From: Sphingobacterium shayense
GTDB taxonomy: Bacteria; Bacteroidota; Bacteroidia; Sphingobacteriales; Sphingobacteriaceae
Direction: 5' to 3'
Assembly (NCBI RefSeq): GCF_013179575.1
Contig: NZ_JABMCQ010000003.1
Coordinates: 1 to 64,000 of the forward strand
DNA: 64,000 bases
The notes beneath the pieces were generated by a model. That model searched no databases. It worked only from the letters and a program-made list of their open reading frames with translations, and had not been told where the DNA came from. Shown piece by piece: positions 1-10,050 of this stretch (the stretch's first letter is position 1; the number at the start of each line of letters is the position of its first letter). The position numbers were made by a program, and so were the translations under genes.

Positions 1-1
1 A

Positions 2-805
2 GTGAGAAAGCAACGAAAGATCAATGCGAAGATTATTGCCCGAGCCCACAGATATGATATTTACGAAGACCTGGATTCTACGCAGCTTTTTTGGCCTTAT
101 AGGCTAAAGACGATTGAACAGATCGATGCAATATTTGTCATTTCGAGTGATGGTAAAGATTATTTAGAGCGTAAGTACCCAAGTGCGCTATCGAACATTC
201 AAGTCTCAAAATTAGGTGTAACCGATAGGGGGTATACTGCTAAAAGCTCTGATCAGGATGTTCTAAATATAGTGTCCGTATCACGCGTACATCTGGTTAA
301 GCGTGTCGACTTGATCTATCGATCTGTTGCAGAGTTCGCGACGTTGTATCCAGAGAAGGAAGTTCGCTGGACACATTTTGGTGATGGTCCTGAACTCCGC
401 GAGATAAGACTGTCTGCATTATCCAAGCCGAGTAACATGTCTACGGTATTTAAAGGTAATGTTGCCAACACGGCGGTATATGCACACTATACAGACGAGC
501 CTGTTGACGTATTTATCAATCTAAGCAGCTCCGAAGGAATACCAGTATCAATTATGGAAGCTATTTCTTTTGGTATCCCAGCTATTGCCACGAATGTGGG
601 AGGCAATGCTGAAATCGTAGTTGCGCAAACGGGCATGCTACTCGAAGAGCATCCTACTACCACGGCGGTTGCCAGCGCCTTAGGCGCTGTTCTAATAGAT
701 AAGATAGTAGAGAAGTCACAAATTAAGCAGTATTATTTGGACAATTACAATGCAGAAAGAAATTATGAACAGTTCAGTGAATCCGTTGTAAAACTAATTT
801 CCTAA
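2..805 (+). CDS. glycosyltransferase family 4, 5'-truncated by window edge
   Basis: This is the C-terminal part of a GT-B fold glycosyltransferase that would add a sugar to a lipid-linked exopolysaccharide repeat unit at the cytoplasmic face of the membrane. The visible 267 residues include the start of the nucleotide-sugar-binding domain (VSVSRVHLVKRVDL, around residues 91-104) and the GT4 donor-site signature EGIPVSIMEAISFGIPAIA with its E-x7-E spacing (about residues 178-196). GT4 enzymes usually have 360-400 residues, so roughly 100-130 residues lie upstream of base 1, and the GTG at base 2 is probably an internal codon. The stop is followed directly by the next start codon, so it belongs to the operon that runs to 12444. 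Sugar and linkage cannot be told from sequence. Confidence 0.85.
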   Translation: MRKQRKINAKIIARAHRYDIYEDLDSTQLFWPYRLKTIEQIDAIFVISSDGKDYLERKYPSALSNIQVSKLGVTDRGYTAKSSDQDVLNIVSVSRVHLVKRVDLIYRSVAEFATLYPEKEVRWTHFGDGPELREIRLSALSKPSNMSTVFKGNVANTAVYAHYTDEPVDVFINLSSSEGIPVSIMEAISFGIPAIATNVGGNAEIVVAQTGMLLEEHPTTTAVASALGAVLIDKIVEKSQIKQYYLDNYNAERNYEQFSESVVKLIS

Positions 806-1870
806 ATGAAAAAAATACTTTATATAGTTGCGACACAGTACGATAATATGGGAGATCTGCTCATCAACAAGTGTTTTGTCGATGAACTAGCTTTATATGG
901 GGAGGTGTATCTGGATACAAAAAAAGTACCTGCGGCATTTAAGGCTGTATTACTAGAAAAGGAAAACGTTCGCGAGCTGTCCTCGATCAGTTCAGTTAGC
1001 TTAAAAGGTTTTGGGTTATTTCGTATTCCATTCGCAAAAAATCAAAAATTCGATTGTTTATTTAAAAGTCCTGGACCTTTTGGGGGCTCTCACACGGTAG
1101 ACCAAAAGGTCCGAGCTTGGCTATTCTACTTGATTTTTCTCTTTTACAAAGGCAAAGGTACGAAGAGCTACCTAATGGGTAACGACTTTATTTTGCAAAC
1201 CCCCTTCGATAATAAAATTATCAAGAGATATAGCAAGGTGTTAAACGGTTTATACCTGAGAAGCCAGACTAACGTTAGTCAGGTTAGCAATTTAGGAGTG
1301 AAGAATGTTGCTTATTCACCAGATTTTTGTTTCATGCTGAACACACAAATCGAAGCTGCTAAAACGCGCGTGGGTGTTTCTTTTCGCGATATGGGTGATA
1401 CCGACAACCAATGTATCTTCAAGGCAGTCGGTAGTTATGTGCAATATTTTCGATCTAAAGGCTATGCCGTGGATTTCTTTTATCAGGTGGAACGTGACAG
1501 GGACTTTAATCTCTCCTTGTACAGTTCTGTGTCTGGGCCGAATGTATTCTTTAAGGAAGGTGTATTGAGGTGGGAAGAGAGAGACTTCTATGCCGATAAA
1601 CTTTTTCTATTAAGTAACAGGTTGCATGTGCTTTTGCTTGGACAGATGTATCTAGGAATTCCCCTAGCATTCATCCTTGGACATGCTAAGACACAAAAGA
1701 TTCATGATATTTTTCATACCGTAGGTCTGCATGATCTTTTGTTCAACGAGTTAAAAGTCAGTCAATTGGAGGATTTTTATGTCTCCCAGCAAGACCTTCG
1801 GCAAAGGATCAAAGATGTAAACTACAAGCAGAAACAGGTATTTAAGTCACGATTAAATAAAATACTATAA
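806..1870 (+). CDS. polysaccharide pyruvyl transferase family protein
   Basis: A 354-residue protein of the polysaccharide pyruvyl transferase family (WcaK/CsaB-like), which typically transfers a ketal pyruvate from phosphoenolpyruvate onto a sugar of a surface polysaccharide. The N-terminal YDNMGDLLINKCF segment resembles the family's N-x-GD nucleotide-binding-like start, and the C-terminal half has SNRLHVLLLGQMYLGIPLAF, matching the conserved R-x-H region of the second domain. It starts on the base after the preceding stop and ends 8 bases before the EpsG-type gene. The position inside an exopolysaccharide operon supports the role. Some members of this family are sugar transferases rather than pyruvyl transferases, so the exact reaction is uncertain. 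Confidence 0.75.
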   Translation: MKKILYIVATQYDNMGDLLINKCFVDELALYGEVYLDTKKVPAAFKAVLLEKENVRELSSISSVSLKGFGLFRIPFAKNQKFDCLFKSPGPFGGSHTVDQKVRAWLFYLIFLFYKGKGTKSYLMGNDFILQTPFDNKIIKRYSKVLNGLYLRSQTNVSQVSNLGVKNVAYSPDFCFMLNTQIEAAKTRVGVSFRDMGDTDNQCIFKAVGSYVQYFRSKGYAVDFFYQVERDRDFNLSLYSSVSGPNVFFKEGVLRWEERDFYADKLFLLSNRLHVLLLGQMYLGIPLAFILGHAKTQKIHDIFHTVGLHDLLFNELKVSQLEDFYVSQQDLRQRIKDVNYKQKQVFKSRLNKIL

Positions 1871-1878
1871 ACCGCCTA

Positions 1879-2919
1879 ATGGGTATATATATTTTCATAG
1901 CTTCCCTTTTTATAATATTGTATTGCTTTCGCAAGACCAATAGTTCTTTTCTTTGGCTCGCCGTAATCATATTCGTAGGATTAAGTGCACTGCGTGGTCC
2001 AGACGTAGGGATCGACCACGTAGCCTATATGACTGGATTTTTAAAAGATATTCCAACTTTGCCATTTTCTGCGCTTACATTTAAGTGGGAGGTAGGTTGG
2101 ATCGTGCTTAACGAGTTTGCTATACATACTTGGAACGATTGGCGATTTATGCTGTTTATCATTGCATGCCTGACGGTCCTTCCGTTCATCTTCGTGTTAA
2201 AAAAAGAGACGCCTGACCCATTATTAGCGGTTATTCTTTACCTGTTGTTTTACTATTTTATCCTCCCTTTTAGTTTGGTTAAACAAGGCGTGGCTATCTC
2301 CCTATTTATGCTTGCTATTTATTATTTCAAAAAGACTGATAATTTGAGAGCACTTCTGTTCTTTGTCTTAGCTTGTTCGATTCACTATTCCGCGATTTTG
2401 ATGGCACCGTTTGTTTTTATCGCCAATAAAATAGATTTAAAGCCCAAAACAGCGGTGATCGCGCTATTAGCGACATTTGTTCTTGGGCTTATTGGCTTCG
2501 ATGGCCCGGTGCGATCGTTGATAGAAATGCTACCCTACGAAAAATACCAAAATTATGCTGACTATAAATCCGATGTGAAGTTTAGCAGATTGAATTTCTA
2601 CCTCTCTTTACTACCTAAGAATATTGCCTGTGGCCTCATCTTCTTATATCTAAAACAGGGACGAAATAAGTTGTATAAAAATCTATTGTTATCCGGTATG
2701 GTGCTCGGAAATTTGTTTATTACGATCTCGTTGATTTCGCGGTTCGTAATCTATACCTATCCCATTGAGATTATTCTGCTTACGCGGTTAGTGTATCAAT
2801 ATGAGGGGCGAAAAAGAGTGATCGTTTGTGTCGGAGTTTTGACGTATGCGCTCCTGTATTTTATCTATAGTTTACAAACCAACAGAGGCGGGGTTATACC
2901 GTACGAATTTTATTTTTAA
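1879..2919 (+). CDS. EpsG family polysaccharide polymerase-like membrane protein
   Basis: A very hydrophobic 346-residue protein with about ten predicted membrane segments. Near the N-terminus it has the EpsG hallmark ALRGPDVGIDHVAYMTGF (about residues 37-54), a loop common to EpsG and Wzy-like O-antigen/EPS polymerases. Its likely role is joining repeat units on the periplasmic side of the inner membrane. It lies between the pyruvyl transferase (8 bases) and a GT4 glycosyltransferase (5 bases), the usual place for the polymerase in a Wzx/Wzy-type locus. No flippase gene is visible here, so that step must be encoded upstream or elsewhere. Polymerases are poorly conserved, and the assignment rests on the motif, topology and context. 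Confidence 0.75.
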   Translation: MGIYIFIASLFIILYCFRKTNSSFLWLAVIIFVGLSALRGPDVGIDHVAYMTGFLKDIPTLPFSALTFKWEVGWIVLNEFAIHTWNDWRFMLFIIACLTVLPFIFVLKKETPDPLLAVILYLLFYYFILPFSLVKQGVAISLFMLAIYYFKKTDNLRALLFFVLACSIHYSAILMAPFVFIANKIDLKPKTAVIALLATFVLGLIGFDGPVRSLIEMLPYEKYQNYADYKSDVKFSRLNFYLSLLPKNIACGLIFLYLKQGRNKLYKNLLLSGMVLGNLFITISLISRFVIYTYPIEIILLTRLVYQYEGRKRVIVCVGVLTYALLYFIYSLQTNRGGVIPYEFYF

Positions 2920-2924
2920 GTGTC

Positions 2925-4094
2925 ATGAAAAAAGTAGCTATCATTTATCATTACATTGCTCTATATCGACTCCCCATTTTTCAGGAGCTGATGAGAACGA
3001 ACCCAGATATTGAATACACCTTGTTTGCTGGAACTAGCAGTGAAATCAATATAAAGAAAATTGACATCAACCTGTCGTCCGTGCCGCTGGAAAGAGGGGG
3101 GTTAAGATGGAGCTTCTTGAAAAACAAATGGCTTCTAAAACGTAAGTTTCTATGGCAAGGAGGTTTGATGAAAGCTGTCACTCGTGAGAATTTCGACGCG
3201 TATATATTTTTAGGTTCACCCTATTTTATTTCTACCTGGTTGGCAGTGATTATTGCGCGCCTTCGCGGTAAGAAGATTTATTACTGGATGCATGGGGTGT
3301 ATAAAGACAATATTACTGCTGTGGATAAAGTGAAGCTTTTCGTCTTTTATAAGTTAGCGCATGGATTCTTTTTATATGGAAATCGGGCGGCAGCTATATT
3401 GAGAAAGTATAATGTGAAACCAGCAGAAGACATACACGTAATTTATAACTCGTTAGACTACGAAAAGAATTTAAAAATAAGAAGACCTTTTGAGATGGAA
3501 GCAATTACTTCTTTTCGGGCAAAATTCTTTAAGAATACAGACATTCCAGTCGTTATTTTCATCGGTCGTCTCAACCAAGTTAAGCGAATTGATATGTTGA
3601 TCGAAGCGCAATCAATCTTGAAGAATAGGTTGGGTAAAGACTTTTTTAATCTGCTTGTCATTGGCGATGGAGAGCAGCGGGTTATTTTAGAAAAGCAAAC
3701 ACGCAATCATGGCCTCGAGGATGCGGTGGTATTTCTTGGAGCGGTTTATGACGAAGTGGAAAACGGCTATTTGTTATCAAGTGCAGACCTGTGTGTCACG
3801 CCAGGTGAAGTTGGCCTAACCGCAATACATTCGTTGTCTTACGGCACCCCCGTAATTTCTCATGATAATTTGAACACGCAGATGCCCGAGGTAGAGGCGA
3901 TAAAGCCGGGATTCACCGGGGAGCTCTATTCCTATAATTCCATAGACAGCTTGGTTGAGGTAATTAACAACTGGTTTTCACGCCATCCAGCCAAAGACGA
4001 AAAAATGATTCAACAATGTTATCAGGTTGTGGATACGCACTTCAATCCATATTATCAGTCGGCAATATTAAATACTGTTCTAAAAAAGGTTTAG
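2925..4094 (+). CDS. glycosyltransferase family 4
   Basis: A full-length 389-residue GT-B glycosyltransferase. The N-terminal acceptor domain starts MKKVAIIYHYIALYRLPIF. The C-terminal donor domain starts near residue 206 with VVIFIGRLNQVKRIDMLIEA, continues with LLVIGDGEQR, and has a weaker E-x7-E region at GEVGLTAIHSLSYGTPVIS (about residues 294-312). It probably adds one sugar of the repeat unit. The gene is 5 bases after the EpsG-like gene and 1 base before the next acetyltransferase, so the genes are co-transcribed. Donor and acceptor are not predictable. Confidence 0.85.
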   Translation: MKKVAIIYHYIALYRLPIFQELMRTNPDIEYTLFAGTSSEINIKKIDINLSSVPLERGGLRWSFLKNKWLLKRKFLWQGGLMKAVTRENFDAYIFLGSPYFISTWLAVIIARLRGKKIYYWMHGVYKDNITAVDKVKLFVFYKLAHGFFLYGNRAAAILRKYNVKPAEDIHVIYNSLDYEKNLKIRRPFEMEAITSFRAKFFKNTDIPVVIFIGRLNQVKRIDMLIEAQSILKNRLGKDFFNLLVIGDGEQRVILEKQTRNHGLEDAVVFLGAVYDEVENGYLLSSADLCVTPGEVGLTAIHSLSYGTPVISHDNLNTQMPEVEAIKPGFTGELYSYNSIDSLVEVINNWFSRHPAKDEKMIQQCYQVVDTHFNPYYQSAILNTVLKKV

Positions 4095-4095
4095 T

Positions 4096-4689
4096 ATGGG
4101 CATAGTCAGTAAACTAAAGCAAAATGATACCCTCGCGATGGTATTTCGCTTTTTCAAGTGGTTGAAAATCCGTTATATCTATAAATTGAAATCTGTTCAT
4201 TCAACGTTCAACATAGGAGGTCCCTGCACAATAAGTCCAGACCTAATAGCCGGAGAGTATTCCTATGTTGGGAAGAACGTACTTATTTATCCCGGAGTAT
4301 CCATTGGGAGGTATACCATGATTGCGCCGAATGTACAGATTATTGGTAGTGATCATAACTACCAGCAAGTAGGCAAACCAGCCACGTTCTCGGGGCGGCC
4401 TCCGCTGAGGCGGACTAAAATTGGTCGTGACGTATGGGTTGGTACCAACAGTATTATCATGGCAGGAGTGGAACTTGGTGACGGTTGTATCGTAGCTGCT
4501 GGATCGATAGTAACTAAAAATATTGAACCCTATTGTATCGTAGCGGGGGTACCCGCTAGACTTATACGAAAACGTTTTCAAAACGAAGAGCAGGAAATGG
4601 TACATAGCAAGATGCTCTATGGTCCCTTGCTTGAAAATGTCAGAAATAAACCCATTCAATTAAGTGAAGATGAGCATGAATCAATCTAA
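4096..4689 (+). CDS. left-handed beta-helix (hexapeptide) acyltransferase
   Basis: A 197-residue member of the CatB/NodL/WbbJ-type hexapeptide acyltransferases, which O-acetylate sugars using acetyl-CoA. The beta-helix runs from about residue 52 (YVGKNVLIYPGVSIGRYTMI) to about residue 155 (PYCIVAGVPARLI), with the characteristic I/V-G-x4 repeats. The probable catalytic histidine lies in IGSDHNY near residue 79. The last 14 bases overlap the preferred start of the next acyltransferase, implying translational coupling. The two neighbouring enzymes suggest a polysaccharide decorated with at least two acyl groups. The acceptor sugar is unknown. Confidence 0.85.
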   Translation: MGIVSKLKQNDTLAMVFRFFKWLKIRYIYKLKSVHSTFNIGGPCTISPDLIAGEYSYVGKNVLIYPGVSIGRYTMIAPNVQIIGSDHNYQQVGKPATFSGRPPLRRTKIGRDVWVGTNSIIMAGVELGDGCIVAAGSIVTKNIEPYCIVAGVPARLIRKRFQNEEQEMVHSKMLYGPLLENVRNKPIQLSEDEHESI

Positions 4690-5254
4690 AGTCACCCTCG
4701 CTAAGTTTGATGCATCATTAGGTCTTGACCGCAGAGCGAGTAAGGTGAAAGAAATGCTGTGGTACATAATAAAGATGCTTCTTTTTTTGACTGCCTTTCC
4801 CATTCCGAGTAGGTTCAAAGTGTTGATATTGCGGTTGTTTGGCGCGCGGGTTGGTCATGGCGTGGTGCTCAAGCCTCGCATAAACATACACTTCCCTTGG
4901 AAGCTCGTCCTTGGAGACCATGTGTGGATTGGAGAAGAAGTGTTTATACTGAATTTTGAGAGGTGCACCATCGCCAGCAACGTGTGTGTCAGTCAGCGAG
5001 CCTTCCTCTGTGGAGGCAACCACGACTTTCGTAAGCCTGATATGCCTTACCGCAATGGGCCGATAATCTTGCACGAAGGATGTTGGGTTGGGGCAGGGGC
5101 TTTTGTAGGCCCCGGTGTTGAAATTGGTACTGACACCGTCATCACTGCGGGATCGATCATCACGGGTTCCGTGGCTGGCAATGGGATTTATAGAGGTAAT
5201 CCCGCTACGCTTGTCGGCGTGCGGTGGAAAAATGATAATGAATTAAAAAATTGA
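4676..5254 (+). CDS. WcaF-like hexapeptide acetyltransferase
   Basis: A hexapeptide-repeat acetyltransferase resembling WcaF of colanic acid synthesis. It has an N-terminal KFDASLGLDRRASKVKEMLW region, a hydrophobic segment (LLFLTAFPIPSRFKVLILRL), then a beta-helix with FLCGGNHDF containing the probable catalytic histidine, and a closing GIYRGNPATLVGVRW. The reading frame is open from GTG 4664, with ATG at 4670 and 4676. I chose 4676 because the sequence that follows (MNQSKVTLAKF) looks like the family N-terminus; 4670 is equally possible. It overlaps the upstream gene by 14 bases, and the WcaI-like gene follows after 2 bases. The WcaF-WcaI order recalls colanic-acid-type loci of many Bacteroidota. 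Confidence 0.82.
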   Translation: MNQSKVTLAKFDASLGLDRRASKVKEMLWYIIKMLLFLTAFPIPSRFKVLILRLFGARVGHGVVLKPRINIHFPWKLVLGDHVWIGEEVFILNFERCTIASNVCVSQRAFLCGGNHDFRKPDMPYRNGPIILHEGCWVGAGAFVGPGVEIGTDTVITAGSIITGSVAGNGIYRGNPATLVGVRWKNDNELKN

Positions 5255-5256
5255 CT

Positions 5257-6525
5257 ATGCGCATATTGTTATACGGAATAAATTATGCTCCCGAACTGAC
5301 AGGGATTGGCAAGTACACAGGAGAAGTGGCGGTATGGCTAGCAGCGCGCGGGCATGATGTTCACGTGTTGACGGCAATGCCGTACTATCCTGAGTGGGAA
5401 GTACATTTAAAATATAAACGAAAAATCTGGCATACCGAATACAAGGAAGGGGTCAAGGTGCACCGAGTCCCGCTCTATGTGCCAAGGGAAGTAAGTGCTA
5501 TAAAACGTATTGTGCATGAATTCTCATTTCTTCTATCTAGCACCCCCTTCTGGCTGAGCTTCCTTTTTAAGAAAAAATTTGATGCGGTATTCTGTATAGC
5601 GCCTCCCTTTCACTTATCGATAGCACCCTGGGTATACAACTTTCTTAAACCGGGGGTATGGATTAACCATATTCAAGATTTGCAAGTCGATGCGGCAAAA
5701 GATCTTGGCATGATTAAAAATAAGAGATTCCTTGGTGTCATGTTCGCTCTAGAGCAGTTCTTTTTAAAAAAAGGTACCCGCGTATCAACCATCAGCGAGG
5801 GCATGCATAAGAAAATATTAAATAAAGGTATTTCCAAAGAGGATATACTTTTATTTCCCAATTGGGTAGACAGCAAGACCATCTTTCCATTACCAAAGGA
5901 AGAGTCACTCCGTCAAGAGATGGGTTTCAGCCTGACTGATAAAATCGTTCTTTATAGTGGCAACCTCGGGGAGAAGCAAGGGCTAGATGCCATTATTCGA
6001 ATCGCGGAAACGTTCGTCACACAACCTGATGTCAAATTCGTTATCTGCGGATCTGGAGGAGCAAAAGAAAAGCTAATGCGGCAAGCGGCATCTGCCGAGC
6101 TTCAGAATGTGTTCTTCTTCCCCCTACAGCCTTACGAAAAGCTTTCCAAGCTGCTTGCTATCGCTGATCTGCATCTCGTTCTCCAGAAAGGTTCGGCCGC
6201 AGATCTGGTTATGCCGAGTAAACTTACGGGAATCCTGGCGGCGGGAGGGTGCGCCCTTGTGACTGCGCTTCCAGGAACCACACTATATGAGGTGATCAAA
6301 GAGCATAATATGGGCATCCTGGTGTCTCCCGATGATGAAAAAGCTTTACGCGAGGGTATCGCTCGAGGGTTAAAAGAAGATAGTAGTTCTATCGAGAAAA
6401 ACGCCCGAGGCTATGCCGAGCAATACCTCGATAAAAAGCAAATTCTTCTAACACTAGAAGGTGCGCTTCAAGCGCTCATTCAAGGACAGAACATGGAGAG
6501 ACTAATTGACTACAAAAAAGCTTAA
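5257..6525 (+). CDS. WcaI-like glycosyltransferase (GT4)
   Basis: A glycosyltransferase of about 422 residues related to WcaI of colanic acid synthesis. The N-terminus MRILLYGINYAPELTGIGKY is the hallmark of this subfamily (glycine-rich acceptor-domain loop after PELTGIGKY). The donor domain has VLYSGNLGEKQGLDAIIRIA and, near the end, MPSKLTGILAAGGCALVTA. Reading is open from a TTG at 5251, but the ATG at 5257 gives the family N-terminus exactly and lies 2 bases after the preceding stop. The product would be cytoplasmic or membrane-associated and add a sugar to the lipid-linked unit. In E. coli WcaI is implicated in fucose transfer; here the donor is not known. Confidence 0.85.
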   Translation: MRILLYGINYAPELTGIGKYTGEVAVWLAARGHDVHVLTAMPYYPEWEVHLKYKRKIWHTEYKEGVKVHRVPLYVPREVSAIKRIVHEFSFLLSSTPFWLSFLFKKKFDAVFCIAPPFHLSIAPWVYNFLKPGVWINHIQDLQVDAAKDLGMIKNKRFLGVMFALEQFFLKKGTRVSTISEGMHKKILNKGISKEDILLFPNWVDSKTIFPLPKEESLRQEMGFSLTDKIVLYSGNLGEKQGLDAIIRIAETFVTQPDVKFVICGSGGAKEKLMRQAASAELQNVFFFPLQPYEKLSKLLAIADLHLVLQKGSAADLVMPSKLTGILAAGGCALVTALPGTTLYEVIKEHNMGILVSPDDEKALREGIARGLKEDSSSIEKNARGYAEQYLDKKQILLTLEGALQALIQGQNMERLIDYKKA

Positions 6526-6535
6526 AACAAGAATT

Positions 6536-8104
6536 ATGCGATTGACTAGAACCCCCGAAAACCGATGCCTGACGAATATCATTTTTATACTGCTTCTGAT
6601 AGCTTTTTTGCTCTCTACAACGCGGGCATCTGGTCAGGATTTACACGGAGATAGTCTGCAAAAGACATCCACCAGGCTGTACCATAAAAGTGTGGGTTTT
6701 TCGGTTAACGGTACGGGAAAACAATCTGTTCCGTTCTGGATGCGAAGTAATCGGTATGGTAGTGTTCCTCTTGCAGGTGCTTCAGTCTCCCTTTACGGTG
6801 AACTTGGGAAGGAGTATAGTAGCGCAAAGAAGCTCATAGACTGGGGAGGAAATATTAATGTTCGTATGAACGTAGGAAGTAAATTTGAATTTATTCCTGT
6901 AGAAGCTTATCTCAAAGGGCGTTTAAGCGTATTTGAACTTAAAGCTGGCCGTAGTCGTGACCACGAAGGCCTTAATGATCCTGTACTTTCTACTGGATCG
7001 TTCACGCTTTCGGGAAATGCACCGGGAATTCCTAAAGTTCAAATAGGGATTCCTGAATATTATGTCATTCCTGTTGTAAGTGGTCTATTTGCTTTCAAGG
7101 GGAATGCTAGTTACGGCTGGATGGGCGATGTTCCCATACAGTATGGCGACGTGCCCGATATGCAAGCGGCGACCAAGTACCACCATCTTTCTTTCTATGG
7201 AAGGCTTGGCAAACCTGAAGCAAAATGGAAGCTTTATGCTGCGGTGCATCACGATGTCGTATGGGGTTCCGACAAAGCTATTTTCGGTGATCAATATGAT
7301 CTCAGCTGGTCTCAGGAGCTTTGGCATGTGATTTCGGGAAAGGCGTACGCTCCTCCTACGGGCTATCAAGGTAAATTTGAAATATCAAAAGTTGGTAACC
7401 ATCTGGGGGCAATTGATTTTGGCGCCGAATATGAATTTAAGCAATTTCGCGTGAACGTTTACAGACAGTTTTTCTACGATAAGGGAGCCATAGCTTATCT
7501 TGCAAATGTAAAAGACGGATTGACAGGCCTTGTATTTACCAATACGACTAAAGATTCGAACCCTTCCTTCAGGTGGAATAAAATTCTCGCAGAATTTTTC
7601 TATTCGAAACATCAAGCCGGAGATTATGGCACTAAAAAAACCCCATCGGGCCCCGAATATTACTATAATCATGCCGTCTATAGCGAAGGGTTTTCTTACA
7701 ATGGTTTTGGCTTGGGCACACCGCTTATCATTCCTGCAAAAGATGCGAGCTCAGGAAATATCAACCATCCGCTAAATTATTTTATATCTAACCGAGTCGT
7801 TGCCGGACATATCGGAGCGCAGGTTGATGTTCGGGAATGGCAGATTCTCGTTAAGGCAACTTTCGCTAGACATCACGGCGATTATAGAACGAGTGGTCCA
7901 TACGAGCAGTGGTTTAATGGGAAATTACGCCCGCAGCATTTTAATATGGGTAGGTTCGATCCTGTGAATCAGTTTTCTTTATTTCTCCAAGGTAGTAAAG
8001 AGGTTTTTCAGGGTATTCATATCTCCGGTGTTCTAGCATTAGATCAAGGAGGTATTCTGGAGAAAAATGTCGGCGGGCTCGTTAAAATTTCCAAACATTT
8101 TTAG
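6536..8104 (+). CDS. Wzi-like capsule assembly outer-membrane protein
   Basis: A 522-residue protein beginning at ATG 6536 with a clear signal peptide (hydrophobic [14 protein letters not shown], then TRASGQ as the likely cleavage region). Upstream TTG 6506 in the same frame would overlap wcaI and bury the signal, so I reject it. The mature part is rich in alternating aromatic and polar beta-strands, with [12 protein letters not shown] near the N-terminus and many W/Y-rich turns, as in the capsule-assembly Wzi beta-barrels. Such proteins anchor or help assemble surface polysaccharide at the outer membrane. Its place between glycosyltransferase and precursor genes supports this. In Bacteroidota these barrels are found with both capsule and secreted EPS loci. 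Confidence 0.8.
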   Translation: MRLTRTPENRCLTNIIFILLLIAFLLSTTRASGQDLHGDSLQKTSTRLYHKSVGFSVNGTGKQSVPFWMRSNRYGSVPLAGASVSLYGELGKEYSSAKKLIDWGGNINVRMNVGSKFEFIPVEAYLKGRLSVFELKAGRSRDHEGLNDPVLSTGSFTLSGNAPGIPKVQIGIPEYYVIPVVSGLFAFKGNASYGWMGDVPIQYGDVPDMQAATKYHHLSFYGRLGKPEAKWKLYAAVHHDVVWGSDKAIFGDQYDLSWSQELWHVISGKAYAPPTGYQGKFEISKVGNHLGAIDFGAEYEFKQFRVNVYRQFFYDKGAIAYLANVKDGLTGLVFTNTTKDSNPSFRWNKILAEFFYSKHQAGDYGTKKTPSGPEYYYNHAVYSEGFSYNGFGLGTPLIIPAKDASSGNINHPLNYFISNRVVAGHIGAQVDVREWQILVKATFARHHGDYRTSGPYEQWFNGKLRPQHFNMGRFDPVNQFSLFLQGSKEVFQGIHISGVLALDQGGILEKNVGGLVKISKHF

Positions 8105-8126
8105 AAAGTTTAAAAAAGTAACATAT

Positions 8127-9509
8127 ATGGTCAAAATTAATAAAATCACTTGTATTGGCGCGGGCTATGTTGGTGGTCCGACAATGTCCGTTATTGCGCA
8201 AAAGAATCCTAATCTTCAAGTCACCGTTGTCGATTTAAATGCGGCACGAATCGCTGCATGGAATGATGAGGACCTAACCAACCTTCCTGTCTACGAACCT
8301 GGGCTGGATGCAGTGGTTTTCGAGGCCCGGGGACGTAATTTATTTTTTTCAACGAATGTTGATAAAGCTATTATTGAGGCAGACATGATTTTTATTTCTG
8401 TCAATACACCCACAAAAACGTACGGGAAAGGTAAAGGCCAAGCCGCAGATTTAAAGTTTATTGAACTCTGTGCACGGCAGATTGCTGCGGTGGCTACGAG
8501 CGATAAAATTGTGGTTGAAAAATCGACACTACCGGTACGTACTGCTGAGGCATTGAAGAGCATCTTACAAAATACAGGTAGCGGTGTTAATTTCCATATT
8601 CTTTCCAATCCCGAGTTTCTCGCAGAAGGCACCGCTGTTGCCGATCTACACAGTCCTGACCGCGTGCTTATTGGTGGTGAAAACGCAGAAGCCATGCAAG
8701 CACTTGTAGACATATATAGTGCCTGGGTACCTCGCGAAAGAATTATAACGACTAATATTTGGTCTTCCGAACTTTCCAAACTTGTAGCAAATGCGTTTCT
8801 AGCGCAGCGTGTCTCCAGTATTAATGCAATTTCTGAGTTTTGTGAAGCTTCCGGTGCAAACGTGGACGAGGTCGCCAGAGCAATTGGTCAGGATAGCCGT
8901 ATAGGGTCTAAATTTCTAAAGGCCTCCGTCGGTTTTGGAGGATCTTGTTTTCAAAAGGATATACTCAACCTTGTCTATATCGCGCGTTCCTATAACTTGT
9001 ATGCGGTAGCGGATTATTGGGAGCAGGTTATTATTTTGAACGACCATCAAAAGATGCGTTTCGCACAGAAGATGATTCAGACGATGTATAACACCGTTAA
9101 TGGTAAACACATAACGTTTTTGGGGTGGGCCTTTAAAAAAGATACGAATGACACGCGGGAGTCTGCAGCAATTTATATCGCTGATCAACTGCTAGAGGAA
9201 GAAGCCGTTCTGGTCATTTATGACCCCAAGGTGAGCGAGAAGCAGATTTATGATGATTTGGATTACTTGGGGACACGCTCACCTGAAGATAACCGACGGT
9301 TGGTGAAGGTGGTTAACGATCCTTACCAAGCGATCAAGCATGCGCATGCCATTGCGGTACTGACCGAATGGGATGAATTTAAATCTTACGATTGGAAATC
9401 TATAAAAGAAGAAATGAAACGTCCGTCATTTGTGTTTGATGGCCGTAAAATACTCGACCGGCGGCAACTTGAGGAACTGGGATTTTCCTATTATGCAATC
9501 GGGGAATAG
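8127..9509 (+). CDS. ugd: UDP-glucose 6-dehydrogenase
   Basis: Oxidises UDP-glucose to UDP-glucuronate with two NAD+, a cytoplasmic precursor step for acidic exopolysaccharides. The N-terminal Rossmann motif is [13 protein letters not shown] (residues 7-19), and the catalytic cysteine is Cys274 in FGGSCFQKD. Other family motifs are [21 protein letters not shown] and [15 protein letters not shown]. Length is 460 residues. The GYVGGPT loop and overall length resemble the animal/plant-type UGDH more than the shorter E. coli Ugd. The frame is open from 8067, but ATG 8127 gives a start 6 residues before the first beta-strand, whereas the upstream extension overlaps wzi. With ManC it predicts glucuronate and GDP-mannose-derived sugars in the polymer. 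Confidence 0.95.
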   Translation: MVKINKITCIGAGYVGGPTMSVIAQKNPNLQVTVVDLNAARIAAWNDEDLTNLPVYEPGLDAVVFEARGRNLFFSTNVDKAIIEADMIFISVNTPTKTYGKGKGQAADLKFIELCARQIAAVATSDKIVVEKSTLPVRTAEALKSILQNTGSGVNFHILSNPEFLAEGTAVADLHSPDRVLIGGENAEAMQALVDIYSAWVPRERIITTNIWSSELSKLVANAFLAQRVSSINAISEFCEASGANVDEVARAIGQDSRIGSKFLKASVGFGGSCFQKDILNLVYIARSYNLYAVADYWEQVIILNDHQKMRFAQKMIQTMYNTVNGKHITFLGWAFKKDTNDTRESAAIYIADQLLEEEAVLVIYDPKVSEKQIYDDLDYLGTRSPEDNRRLVKVVNDPYQAIKHAHAIAVLTEWDEFKSYDWKSIKEEMKRPSFVFDGRKILDRRQLEELGFSYYAIGE

Positions 9510-9559
9510 AGACAGCAAACTAGAACACATTTTATATTAACTTTTTAAACGTAACAATT

Positions 9560-10024
9560 ATGAAAATTGGAATCACTTTTTCGGCCTTCGATCTCTTACA
9601 CGCGGGTCACATTAAAATGCTTGAAGATGCTAAAAAGAAATGCGATTATCTTATTTGTGGTTTACAGACGGACCCCACACTTGACCGCCCTGAAAAGAAT
9701 AAACCCACACAAACAGTTGTCGAGCGGTATATTCAACTTAAAGGATGTAGCCATGTCGATAAAATAGTGCCTTATGCAACGGAGCAAGATCTTGAGGATA
9801 TTTTAAGATCTTTTAAAATTGATGTGCGTATAATAGGGAATGAATATGCTGACAAAGATTTTACAGGACGCAAATACTGTGAAGAAAAAGGAGTGGAGCT
9901 ATATTTTAATAGTCGCGATCACCGCTTTTCAAGTTCTGGGTTACGTCGTACGGTGGCCGAGAAAGAAGCGGAACGCGAGAAGCTGATTAAAGTGCCGGTA
10001 GAAAAACTAAGAGCGAAGGCGTAA
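9560..10024 (+). CDS. cytidylyltransferase-fold nucleotidyltransferase, copy 1
   Basis: A 154-residue TagD-like nucleotidyltransferase that would join CTP (or ATP) to a phosphate-bearing substrate, as glycerol-3-phosphate cytidylyltransferase does. The HxGH signature is HAGH at residues 14-17, and the C-terminal phosphate-binding region RDHRFSSSGLR replaces the RTEGIST of classical TagD. The usual F-G-x-F-D before HxGH reads F-S-A-F-D here, so a normally conserved glycine is replaced by serine. It is about 65% identical by hand alignment to the next gene, 26 bases downstream, so the two arose by tandem duplication. In this operon it may activate an alditol phosphate side group, but the substrate is not known. 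Confidence 0.8.
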   Translation: MKIGITFSAFDLLHAGHIKMLEDAKKKCDYLICGLQTDPTLDRPEKNKPTQTVVERYIQLKGCSHVDKIVPYATEQDLEDILRSFKIDVRIIGNEYADKDFTGRKYCEEKGVELYFNSRDHRFSSSGLRRTVAEKEAEREKLIKVPVEKLRAKA

Positions 10025-10050
10025 ATGGTATAATATTAGATTATAAAATC

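Noticed and set aside
4243..4659. 138-codon minus-strand frame inside the first acyltransferase
   Set aside because: Antisense shadow of hexapeptide repeats; no motif of its own.
8291..8779. 162-codon minus-strand frame inside ugd
   Set aside because: Antisense to the middle of a well-conserved dehydrogenase; composition mirrors the coding strand.
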